A stretch of 64,000 nucleotides of DNA, from NCBI RefSeq assembly GCF_047948215.1, contig NC_134455.1, forward strand, positions 156,470,575 to 156,534,574, in the 5' to 3' direction. The stretch comes from Lycorma delicatula. Taxonomy: Eukaryota > Arthropoda > Insecta > Hemiptera > Fulgoridae. Positions 38,160 through 48,321 of the stretch are shown here, piece after piece. The position numbers and the translations under genes are program-made. Within the stretch, counting starts at the first letter, position 1, and every line of letters begins with the position of its first letter. Below the pieces are notes generated by a model that did no database searches, had not been told where the DNA came from, and saw only the letters and a program-made list of their open reading frames with translations.

Positions 38160-38321
38160 TAATTTTTTTTTTAAACCTTCGGGACCACCGATAGGTATTG
38201 CTTCAGGGGATGAGATATGAATGATTTGTAGCATGTGAACATGCCATGCCTGACCAGGATTTGAACCTGGGACAGACCTCTGGATGAAAGGTCGAGATGT
38301 TACCACTTGTGCCACAGAGGC
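38160..38321 (-). repeat. tRNA-derived SINE, family 1, full length
   Basis: On the minus strand: AGCCTCTGTGGCACAAGTGG (A-box-like), then GGTTCAAATCCTGGTCAGGC (B-box-like), TGGCATGTTCACATGCTACA, then the tail CCTCTGAAGCAATACCTATC ending in A-rich sequence. Flanked by TGTTAAT on both sides (38153-38159 and 38322-38328), a probable target duplication. Confidence 0.85.
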
Positions 38322-38699
38322 TGTTAATCTATCTTATCTCATTCTATTACTGAAATTTGTAATTAAAAAAATAACTGAAAACTACACTGCCTGTGAATAA
38401 TTTTTAACTTTACACCCATGTGAAATGAGAAAAAAGATCTTAAAAAAGTAGTTTATTAAAAGACGACTCAACAAATATTTTCTTACTTTTCGAACATAAT
38501 TTAGGCATGTTTCAAGTAATAGTTTTCCAGTTTGGTATTTTTCGGCGAGTAAGAAATATGAGAGATGCCCACATCAATCTGCGGCTTTTGTTAGACTAAG
38601 AGTAAATGGATATTCCTGCGCATTCTGCTGACTGTAAACATAGGGTACAAGTATCAACTATTGCTGCACGGCACGTTGGCATGAAGAGACGTTAAAGAA

Positions 38700-39853
38700 C
38701 AATAACAGTCAGTCGTAAAGAACAAGGTGTCCAATGTAGTGAATGGTATGTGGAACAGTGCAATGTTATGAAATTTCTCATGAATAAAGGCGTAAAAACC
38801 GGTGAAATTTATTTGCGACTCCTTGCACAGTATGGTGATGAGACTTTTAGTTGCAGTAAAACATTAGAGTGGTACAAATGTTTCAAAGAAGGCCGTATAT
38901 AACAGTGAGTGACGATCCTAGTAAAGGTGGTTCAGAGCCTACTGTAGTCATTCACATAAACAATCAGCGATGAAAACTGATCCTTATAATCGACGAATAA
39001 CTTGTGCGCAAATTGCAGAAGCAATAAATGTGTTTGTGGGAACTGTAAAAAAAATTATTCACGATCATCTGAAGTTTACTAAGGTTAGTGCATGCAGGGT
39101 ACCAAGACAGCTTTCTGCTTTTGACCGGCAAAGATTGCAAATCTGCAAAGAGTTAAAGTAACATTTTGATAAAGAAGGCCTGTTTTTTTGGACTGAATTG
39201 TTACAGGTGATGAAACAAGGGTCCATCATTTCAACCTAGAATTTTGAACTCAAAACTTTCATCAAAGCAGTGCAAGCATGGAGAGTCACCACTTCCTAAA
39301 AAATTTTAAACAACTGCTTCTGCAGGCAAAGTTATGGTCTCAGTTTTTTGTGATAAATATGGCATCATTCATGTCGATTTTCTACCCGTGGAGTCAATAT
39401 TAACAGCGAGTACTACTGCAAAGCTCTTCAAGATGTGTACAATGTTCTCAAGAAAAAACAGCTTGGTGCAATCACTAAAGGCATTCTGTTTCTGCAGAAC
39501 AATGCATGCAGCCTACCGAATGACATGCATGCTACAAGATCTTGGCTGGGAATTATTGCAAACCCCCCTATACAGTCCGGACCTCGTTCCTGGCAATTTT
39601 CACCTGTTTAGGGCCTTGAAATTGTTCCTGGGAGACAGATATGATGAGGTAAAGCAGTCAGTCCTATCGTGGTTTTGATGCAATGACAAATTTTTCTTCA
39701 CTGTGGGTATATCCAAGCATTAGTGAAATGATGGGATAAATGTATAAATGTAGCAGGGGGATTACATCAAGAAATAAAAGTCTTTTTTACTATCAAAAGT
39801 GTGTCTAGATTTATTAAAATTTAATAGTCCTGGATTGACATGAACGCCCCTCA
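38700..39853 (+). pseudogene. Mariner transposase pseudogene, left end lost
   Basis: Plus-strand pieces in mariner order: VMKFLMNKGVKTGEIYLRLL and ETFSCSKTLEWYKCFKEGR (38767-38898), RRITCAQIAEAINVFVGTVK and KIIHDHLKFTKV (38993-39085), GKVMVSVFCDKYGIIHVDFL (39328-39380), LQTPLYSPDLVPGNFHLF (39553-39609; third catalytic Asp replaced, 'APSD' is VPGN) and KCINVAGG (39746-39767). Several stops and shifts. The right terminal repeat (GAGGGGCGTTCATGTCAATC on the minus strand) ends at 39853 next to TA. No left repeat found. Confidence 0.8.
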
Positions 39854-41372
39854 TAAATAAATAAAAGCAATAAGTTTCATGTGCCGTGTGAGCGATACAG
39901 TAATTTTTCTAAGAAAATGATGAGTTGGCATGCTGTCTTGAAAACAGCACCATGACGCTAATGTTTTGAGATCATTAATTTTTCTCTATCAGCAGTTTTT
40001 AAAATTTGTATCATCTACATTTTAACAACAGTCACTTTTAAACATTATGTATATTTTTTATGAAGCTAGTTAAAGTGAACATACTCAACATTTTTAAAAA
40101 TCAAACCTGAATTTTCCAAGTAAGCTTAAACTGGTCAAGTAAATTTAGAAAATGTTACTTATTAGGCAGTAAATAGGTCAAAATTTTCAACTATTTTGCT
40201 CATTTCAGATGGACGTAGATTCATGTTACGTAAATAAGGTACAGTAGTTATTGTTATAAGTTAAAAAAGGATAACCAAGAGCAATTTTTTTTTTACCACA
40301 ATTAAGATTCCAACACATTGGCAGAGGTATTTACTATTTATTTATTATAATTTTTATTAATTTTCTACAACTAACATTTACAGCAAAGAAAAATATATAA
40401 AACAAATCATGCAATGCAACATTTAAACAAGTAGATGTACTTTTGGTATTGCAACTCAGATGACTAATAACGAATATAACATTAATAACATCATTTGAAA
40501 ATAAAGTACTAAATAAACAAATGGATTTGGGGAAATAAAGGAACATAATGGTAATATATGTAACTACTACAACTATGTAAAATGAAAATTGAGTGAAACT
40601 AAAATAATCTGGAGTACGCAATAAGTAATTAAAATTACTGAGAAAGTTTTGAAATATTGGTTAAATAAAGGTAAAGTAAAACAAATATGATTCATATGTT
40701 TAATTTTCATTTTAAGTTGTATTTATAATATATGACTTTTGGTGAAATTAATGATCATGAATATAATTGGGTTTCATTAAAAATATAAGTTTTAATTTTT
40801 CATTACAAAATAAAAATGAATTACTTCATTTAAATGAAAATTAAAACTCATCAGCAACTGTTCCACTATTTTCTTTAATTTAATGTTATATTTTCAGAAT
40901 AATTAATGATGGGTCTCAAAATATTTTAACAAAATATTCTTAAAAAACATTTAAGTTGCAGGACAAGAAGTACTATACAAGGAAACAGTTTTATTCAATT
41001 ATATTTAACTAATAATATGTGAAATTATAATTTGAACCTGATTAAGAGTTTTAATTTTTTTTTATTGTACAGATTATGATAACACAAAAATGAATCCGTT
41101 TCTGTTTAAACTACAAAACTTCTACACTACAAATAAATACTCATAAAAAAAACTTTCTTCATTTATAATAAAGTACATAAAATTGTAGTTATAGAGATAA
41201 AAATTAATTCATGCCATACTAAAAATATACTTATACAGTACAATCCCCAAATATTAAAAAAAAATCACACCATCAAATACATGTTTTAGCCTACTTTATT
41301 AAGAAAAAAGTAATAAAAAAACTAAGAATATTCTTGAGATCATTTACAAACAAAAATCTTTATTTTGTACTT

Positions 41373-41556
41373 CTTTTTTCCCTGTTTTAACATCTGGGAA
41401 TCACCATTAGGTATTACTTCAGAGGATGAAATGTATGAGTGTAAATGAAGTGTACAGTTTTACACTTCAGTTCTTGACAAGTGTTCTTGTCTTGTACAGT
41501 CTGAGGTCGACCATTTCTAAGATGTGTGGTTAATTGTAACCCAACCACCAAAAACA
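41373..41556 (-). repeat. SINE, family 2, 5'-truncated
   Basis: Matches the body and tail of the SINEs at 5200 and 56444 (TTTTGGTGGTTGGGTTACAA, GGTCGACC, and CCTCTGAAGTAATACCTAAT in the tail) but lacks the tRNA-like head. Flanked by TATTTTGTACTT (41361-41372) and TATTCTGTACTT (41557-41568), a 12-bp target duplication with one difference. Truncation at the 5' side with an intact tail is typical of LINE-driven insertion. Confidence 0.8.
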
Positions 41557-42168
41557 TATTCTGTACTTTGTGCAATTAAACATTAATCCTTTTTTAATTT
41601 GTGTAATTAAACATTGATCCTAAGAGTTGTGAAAGATTAAAATACTAAATACTACTCTAACTTGCTATATACGTTAAAGGCATGAAAAAAAAAAAACGGT
41701 GAAATTAACAGTGGGAAGATGATTTTTTAATGGGCAACAATTTAGGAGGTGATGAAGAATCTTGAAGGATTTGGCTTCCATGTACAGACTAAATTACTCA
41801 TCATATGTATTTATTACTTACCTTCCTTTTTTTACTTGTTACTAAACTTTAAAAAGTTGGAAAGGAAATAGTTTTGTAATGATTACAAAATCAATAGTAA
41901 CTTTGGTATTTCTATGAGTAGAATGCTTTCATGATTAGAAAGCATTTTTTGGAAAGATAAAAAGCTTGAGGAGTGATGTACCAGGTCTGTTGAAATTTTG
42001 GATCGCTGAGAAGTTTCCATTCATCTTGATCAGGCTGAGGCTTACCAGTACCAACTCAAGACATGGGAATAAAGTTTTCCTCATAACAGAAGAGAATATT
42101 ACTCAGGTCAATGAATAATGAGTGACTAATCCCTATAATTTAAAATTTACAGTAATTCTTATTATAAG

Positions 42169-42170
<2 letters not shown>

Positions 42171-42224
<54 letters not shown>
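42171..42224. repeat. (AT)27 microsatellite
   Basis: Uninterrupted AT dinucleotides for about 54 bp; the longest pure microsatellite in the window. Confidence 0.97.
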
Positions 42225-42226
<2 letters not shown>

Positions 42227-43050
42227 CACATAAAACTATCTAGTCACAAACTCTGTATCTGTACCTCTCAGTATTCTGAACTCTAATGTAATAATATTAA
42301 TACAGTATTAATTTTGAAATATTCAGAAAGTTTTTAAAAAAACATAAATAATTATTGAATAAATGCATAATTTATGGTAAATGGAAAATTACTGTGAAAA
42401 TATAAAGCTGGTTGATGGAAATTCCTAACATAATCAGGTCTGAAAAGAGAAATTGACAAAAATTAATGTCAACATCTATACTATTCTTCATTTACTATTG
42501 AATAATATCTTTTAAAATATACTATAAACAATCTAAATACAGGAATTAACCAGCAAAATTACTTTATCTGGAGAATTTGTAATGGATATCTTTTAACAGA
42601 TTTTAGGAAGGAATGTTATCAACAACTGTATAAATCTGCATTTAAATGAATGTCGCCTAGCAAATATAAGAAAATACGAATTCTCTAAGATGGCATCATA
42701 ATCTTTTTTTTAATATTTCTGTCTGCACTGTAAGTCTAATGAACAAGGGTCTGGAGGCACATTGTAGTTTTAAAACCTAACATTTCCCAAGCAGCTAGAT
42801 TATTACCTCAAGGTGTATCACCTTGAAAAAGGATGTGAAAAAAATGTTCAGGTAAATAAAGAGAAGTAACAGCAGCATGTTGTTAGTAGTTCTTTTATGA
42901 TTTTAGTAGTTATAAGAGTGCTAAGAAAATTTTACTGAGAAGTTGTAAATTTTTTTTTATTTGTATTGTTCATTTCATAATAAAAGGTATTACTTTGGCA
43001 GCAAAGAAATATATATTTTTTCAAGCAAAAATGATCATAAATAAATAACA

Positions 43051-43061
43051 CCCCCCCCCCC
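43051..43061. repeat. C11 homopolymer
   Basis: Eleven C in a row in otherwise AT-rich intron. Confidence 0.95.
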
Positions 43062-44583
43062 GCAGTTACATGACCACAAGAGAAATAATATGAGTTACTA
43101 AGGATACTTCCAAAAATGGTCTATAAACTTATTTAGCAGAACCATGTACAAATCTTGAAATTAGATTTCAATAAAATCAGCAAACGTTTCTTTAGAAACT
43201 ACTATTATAAAAGGTTTTTGAAGGTGTTCTTTCTAATCTTTTAATTTATAATAATTATCATTAAGAAGCAAATCAACTAAGTTTTTTCTGAATATGTAGT
43301 ATTCTAATATATTTCACAAGACTTTTGGGTTTTAAAATAACAAATCCACATAGAGCAGTTGCACGTTCTATTAATCCATATTCATTTAATAAATTCAAGG
43401 ACTATGAGTAATGAAATTTTTATCACATTAATAAGACGATAGAATGAAAATTTAATTTAATTTTAAGGGCTAATCTATTTACAGATTTATTAAAAAAATA
43501 TGTACCCTTTGGGAAAATAACCAGAGAATTTACTATAATCTGCACAAAAGATGCCATTCTATAATGTAACTGAAACACGATTATATAATCTTGCAGTTAT
43601 ACAGAAAATTAAATGGATATAAAATAACCCAAAAAATATTTTTTTAGCAGTGCCCAAAAAGGGAGGAGAAAGGAAATAATACTATATTACAAAAGGATTC
43701 TACCAAATAAAAACATGATATGATGGATGTAAAAAATAAATTGCCAAAAGAAGTAATATATCTCATGCAAATTGCACTCTAGAAGCAGAATAAGGCATTT
43801 TATTAACAAAGATTAATATTTTTTATCACCTATTGCTTTTACTTATTATTTAAATTAAAAATTAAGTAATTAAGCTTAACATTTAAAAAAAAAAAACATC
43901 TTGAATATGTTTATAATAGTTTTTATAAAAAAAAATTTGATGAAGCCGAGATCTATGAGAGTACCTAATGTGGACAACATATAAAAGCCAAAAATTATGT
44001 AAATAAATAACAAAATTTGCCCAGAATTTATTGGTTAATTATAATATGTAAATGGTATAATTATTATGGTATAACCATAACCACAGTTAAGTTAAGATAC
44101 CAGGCGATTCAAAAAGGACTTTACAACTTTAAAAGCATGTAAAAATTTATTTAGATAACTAACAGAATCAATTGAGGTCTCACTTCATAGTAAAACAGAT
44201 GAAGTTTTGACTCATGTAGTTCATAAATACCAAATTTGGCCACCAGCGTTTTTAAAAATAGATACATTTACTGGTGCAAAATGTGCTCACACATTTTGGT
44301 TTCATGATATTCAGTCAGCAACTGCAGTTCAATGTAATTTTCATGAGTATGGCAGGGAGAATCCTAATAGACACACGATTTCCTCTTGGTACCAAACCTT
44401 CATTGAGACAGGTTGTTCTGTTAACATACAAAATCACCAGGATTGCTCACGCATTCCTAAAGCTGCTATAGAATAACTCAGAGAAAGCTTTGCACACAGT
44501 CTGAAGAAATCAACTCCACGTGTGTCATGCGAGACTGGTATTCCACAAACGACTGTTTGTTGCATATTACATAAATTGCACTT

Positions 44584-44749
44584 TCTTTTTCTTTTTAACC
44601 TCTGGGACCATTGTTAGGTATTGCTTCAGAGGATGAGGTGAATGACAATTTTTGTAGCATGTGAAAATGCCATGCTTGACTGGAATTCAAACCTGGGACC
44701 TCCGAATAAAAGGCTGACACTATCACTTGCGCCACAGAGGCCGGCAAAT
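44584..44749 (-). repeat. tRNA-derived SINE, family 1, inside the mariner
   Basis: On the minus strand: GCCGGCCTCTGTGGCGCAAG (A-box-like), GGTTTGAATTCCAGTCAAGC (B-box-like), TGGCATTTTCACATGCTACA, then the tail CCTCTGAAGCAATACCTAAC and an A-rich end. The 10-bp target duplication AATTGCACTT is exact (44574-44583 and 44750-44759). Confidence 0.92.
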
Positions 44750-45397
44750 AATTGCACTTGAAGCCATATAAACAAATCGTGGCTTAACATATTACATATG
44801 TTGATAAAATTGCTCAGCTGCAGATAATGATACATTTTCAGTGTAATTTTTAGTAATGAGTCAACAATTCACATCAGTGGCAAGGTGAACACCCATAACT
44901 GGTGAATACGGGGTAGCATAAACTTTGGGGTCATGAAACTTTGCAACACATTTGCGATAGCCCTAAGGTCAATGTTTTTTGTGCCCTAAGCAAACAAATA
45001 TGGCCTGTTCTTCCAGGAGGAAACTGTAAATGGTATCCACTTATCTGGATGCACTTCCAACATTTTTTAATTCTCAGTTACACAATGATGACCAAGATGG
45101 ATGCCATTATTATCAGCAAGACGAGGCACCACCTCACTAACGCCTAGAAGTCTGAGATTTTCTGGTTACTTGATTGCGATGCAGGTTGGTATATAGGTCT
45201 TAAAGGCCCATTTGCATGACCAGCTCGCTTCCCAGATTTGATCCTGCTAGATTTTTTCTTGTAGGGTTTCATTAAAGATTGGGTTTATGTACAGCCTTTG
45301 CCTGCTGATCTTGTTGAGCTAAAACTTCGAATTAACGCCACAGCTGCAAAGGTAACAACTGACTAGCTGGCTACAGTCTGGAATGAAATCGACTTCA

Positions 45398-45410
45398 GGG
45401 GGGGGGGGGG
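45398..45410. repeat. G13 homopolymer
   Basis: Thirteen G in a row in the 3' part of the mariner-like transposase remnant. Confidence 0.95.
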
Positions 45411-45495
45411 ATGTATGTCACATTACAAATGAAAGCCATATTGAACAAAAGTGAATGTTGAGTGACAAATTAAATATGTTTTCTATGAAATGAGG

Positions 45496-46437
45496 AGAGT
45501 GGAGTATTTCAAGACGCATAGCGATAGAGTCATTGTAATAAGGATAAATTCAAAACCTAAACCGACAACGATTGTTAACGTCTATATGCCTACAAGCGCC
45601 CATGATGATGATGAGGTAGAATGTGTATACGAAGAGATTGATGAAGCAATTAAACACGTAAAAGGAGATGAAAATTTAATAATAGTTGGAGATTGGAATG
45701 CAAGCATTGGAAAAGGCAAGGAAGGAAATATAGTGGGTAAATACGGGCTGGGCAAAAGGAATGAAAGAGGGGACCGACTTATAGAGTTTTGCACGAAGTA
45801 TAATTTAGTAATTGCCAACACCCAATTTAAAAATCATAATAGAAGAATATACACTTGGAAAAAGCCAGGCGATACTGGAAGGTATCAGATAGATTATATC
45901 ATGGTTAAGCAAAGATTTAGAAATCAACTCGTTGACTGCAAAACTTACCCTGGAGCAGACATTGATAGCGACCATAATTTGGTGATAATGAAATGTAGAT
46001 TGGGGTTTAAAAACCTGAAGAAAAGGTGTCAGATGAATCGGTGGAATTTAGAGAAGCTTGAGGAAGAGGAGGTAAAGAAGATTTTTGAGGAGGACATCGC
46101 TAGAGGTCTGAGTAAAAAAGATAAGATAGAAAATGTAGAAGAAGAATGGGAGAATGTTAAAAAGGAAATTCTTAAATCAGCAGAAGCGAACTTAGGCGGA
46201 ATAAAGAGAACCGGTAGAAAACCTTGGGTTTCAGACGATATATTGCAGCTGATGGATGAACGTAGAAAATATAAGAATGCTAGTGATGAAGAAAGTAAAA
46301 GGAACTATCGGCAATTAAGAAATGCTATAAACAGGAAGTGCAAACTGGCGAAAGAAGAGTGGTTTAAAGAAAAGTGTTCAGAAGTGGAAAGAGAAATGAA
46401 CATTGGTAAAAATAGACGGAGCATACAGGAAAGTTAA
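45496..46437 (+). pseudogene. LINE endonuclease part (APE-type), 5'-truncated
   Basis: Open from the ATG at 45490, which lies in the duplicated target site, not in the element. Motifs of the apurinic-like endonuclease: NVYMPTSAHDD, LIIVGDWNASIG (catalytic D and N), TYTWKKPG-like YTWKKPGDTGRYQIDYIMV, and DIDSDHNLVIMK (terminal S-D-H). The usual first strand and catalytic Glu are missing through truncation. A linker follows with GRKPWVSDDILQLMDERRK. A frameshift at about 46403-46415 moves the reading to the next frame. Confidence 0.88.
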
Positions 46438-47191
46438 GGAAAATTTTGGGGTACATAAATTAAAATCTAATAATGTGTTAAACAAAGATGGTACACCTAT
46501 ATATAATACGAAAGGTAAAGTCGATAGATGGGTGGAATATATTGAAGAGTTATACGGAGGAAATGAATTAGAAAATGGTTTTATAGAGGAAGAAGAGGAA
46601 GTTGAGGAGGATGAAATGGGAGAAACAATACTGAGATCTGAATTTAAGAGAGCATTAAAAGATTTAAATGGCAGAAAGGCTCCTGGAATAGACGGAATAC
46701 CTGTAGAATTACTGCGCAGTGCAGGGGAGGAGGCGATTGATAGATTATACAAACTGGTGTGTAATATTTATGAAAAAGGGGAATTTCCATCAGACTTCAA
46801 AAAAAGTGTTATAGTAATGATACCAAAGAAATCAGGGGCAGATAAATGTGAAGAATACAGAACAATTAGTTTAACTAGTCATGCATCAAAAATCTTAACT
46901 AGAATTCTATACAGAAGAATTGAGAGGAGAGTGGAGGAAGTGTTAGGAGAAGACCAATTTGGTTTCAGGAAAAGTATAGGGACAAGGGAAGCAATTTTAG
47001 GCCTCAGATTAATAGTAGAAGGAAGATTAAAGAAAAACAAACCAACATACTTGGCGTTTATAGACCTAGAAAAGGCATTCGATAACGTAGACTGGAATAA
47101 AATGTTCAGCATTTTAAAAAAATTAGGGTTCAAATACAGAGATAGAAGAACAATTGCTAACATACGACGATATATTGCAGCTGATGGATGA
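46403..47191 (+). pseudogene. LINE reverse transcriptase, first part
   Basis: Fingers/palm of the reverse transcriptase: DLNGRKAPGIDGIPVELLRS, VIVMIPKKSGADKCEEYRTI-SL, DQFGFRKSIGTREAI and YLAFIDLEKAFDNVDWNKMF (motif A with catalytic Asp). The frame runs into a duplicated block after RRTIANI at about 47164 and stops at TGA 47189-47191. Confidence 0.9.
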
Positions 47192-47305
47192 ACGTAGAAA
47201 ATATAAGAATGCTAGTGATGAAGAAAGTAAAAGGAACTATCGGCAATTAAGAAATGCTATAAACAGGAAGTGCAAACTGGCGAAAGAAGAGTGGATTAAA
47301 GAAAA
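47166..47305 (+). repeat. 140-bp internal duplication in the LINE
   Basis: A copy of 46234-46373 with a single difference (T at 46363, A at 47295), placed in direct orientation 932 bp downstream, inside the reverse-transcriptase domain. It is followed by short local repeats of TTAAAGAAAATT and by an inverted repeat. Confidence 0.95.
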
Positions 47306-47342
47306 TTATTAATTAAAGAAAATTAAAGAGTGGATTAAAGAA

Positions 47343-47394
47343 AATTGCTACTGTTGCTGTTTGGTACCTAAAAAAAACAGCAACAGTAGCAATT
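47343..47394. repeat. Perfect 20-bp inverted repeat, 12-bp loop
   Basis: AATTGCTACTGTTGCTGTTT (47343-47362) and AAACAGCAACAGTAGCAATT (47375-47394). The right arm is LINE coding sequence (KTATVAIEE...); the left arm is an inverted copy of it at the edge of the inserted block. Confidence 0.95.
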
Positions 47395-48321
47395 GAAGAA
47401 CATAAGAAAGAAGCCATAATAAGAAAGGGAGTCCGACAAGGATGTTCTCTATCTCCGTTACTTTTTAATCTTTACATGGAACTAGCAGTTAATGATGTTA
47501 AAGAACAATTTAGATTCGGAGTAACAGTACAAGGTGAAAAGATAAAGATGCTACGATTTGCTGATGATATAGTAATTCTAGCCGAGAATAAAAAGGATTT
47601 AGAAGAAACAATGAACGGCATAGATGAAGTCCTACGCAAGAACTATCGCATGAAAATAAACAAGAACAAAACTAAAGTAATGAAATGTAGTAGAAATAAC
47701 AAAGATGGACCACTGAATGTGAAAATAGGAGGAGAAAAGATTATGGAGGTAGAAGAATTTTGTTATTTGGGAAGTAGAATTACTAAAGATGGACGAAGCA
47801 GGAGCGATATAAAATGCCGAATAGCACAAGCTAAACAAGCCTTCAGTAAGAAATATAAGTTGTTTACATCAAAAATTAATTTAAATGTCAGGAAAAGATT
47901 TTTGAAAGTGTATGTTTGGAGTGTCGCTTTATATGGAAGTGAAACTTGGACAATCGGAGTATCTGAGAAGAAAAGGTTAGAAGCTTTTGAAATGTGGTGC
48001 TATAGGAGAATGTTAAAAATCAGATGGGTGGATAAAGTGACAAATGAGGAGGTATTGCGGCAAATAGATGAAGAAAGAAGCATTTGGAAAAATATAGTTA
48101 AAAGAAGAGACAGACTTATAGGCCACATACTAAGGCATCCTGGAATAGTCGCTTTAATTTTGGAAGGACAGGTAGAAGGGAAAAATTGTGTAGGCAGGCC
48201 ACGTTTGGAATATGTAAAACAAATTGTTAGGGATGTAGGATATACAGGGTATACTGAAATGAAACGACTAGCACTAGATAGGGAATCTTGGAGAGCTGCA
48301 TCAAACCAGTCAAATGACTGA
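47395..48321 (+). pseudogene. LINE reverse transcriptase, second part and C-terminus
   Basis: Resumes with EEHKKEAIIRKGVRQGCSLS-PLLFNLYME (motif B), then MLRFADDIVILAENKKDLEE (motif C, FADD at about 47557-47568). It continues through a thumb region and the C-terminal segment RLEAFEMWCYRRMLKIRWVD, RDRLIGHILRHPGIVALILE and GRPRLEYVKQIVRDVGYTGY to the stop at 48319-48321. This part is open for 281 codons from 47476 and is little decayed. The element as a whole is disabled by truncation, a frameshift and the inserted duplication. Confidence 0.9.

Noticed and set aside
40334..40621. 95-residue hydrophobic frame, minus strand
   Set aside because: Phe/Ile/Val-rich translation of AT-rich DNA; no start context, no homology recognised.
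45490..46437. A host gene resembling 'craniofacial development protein 2'
   Set aside because: Endonuclease of a LINE: followed by reverse transcriptase and poly-A, bordered by target duplications.
46378..46752. 124-residue minus-strand Ser-rich frame
   Set aside because: Antisense shadow of the LINE coding region.
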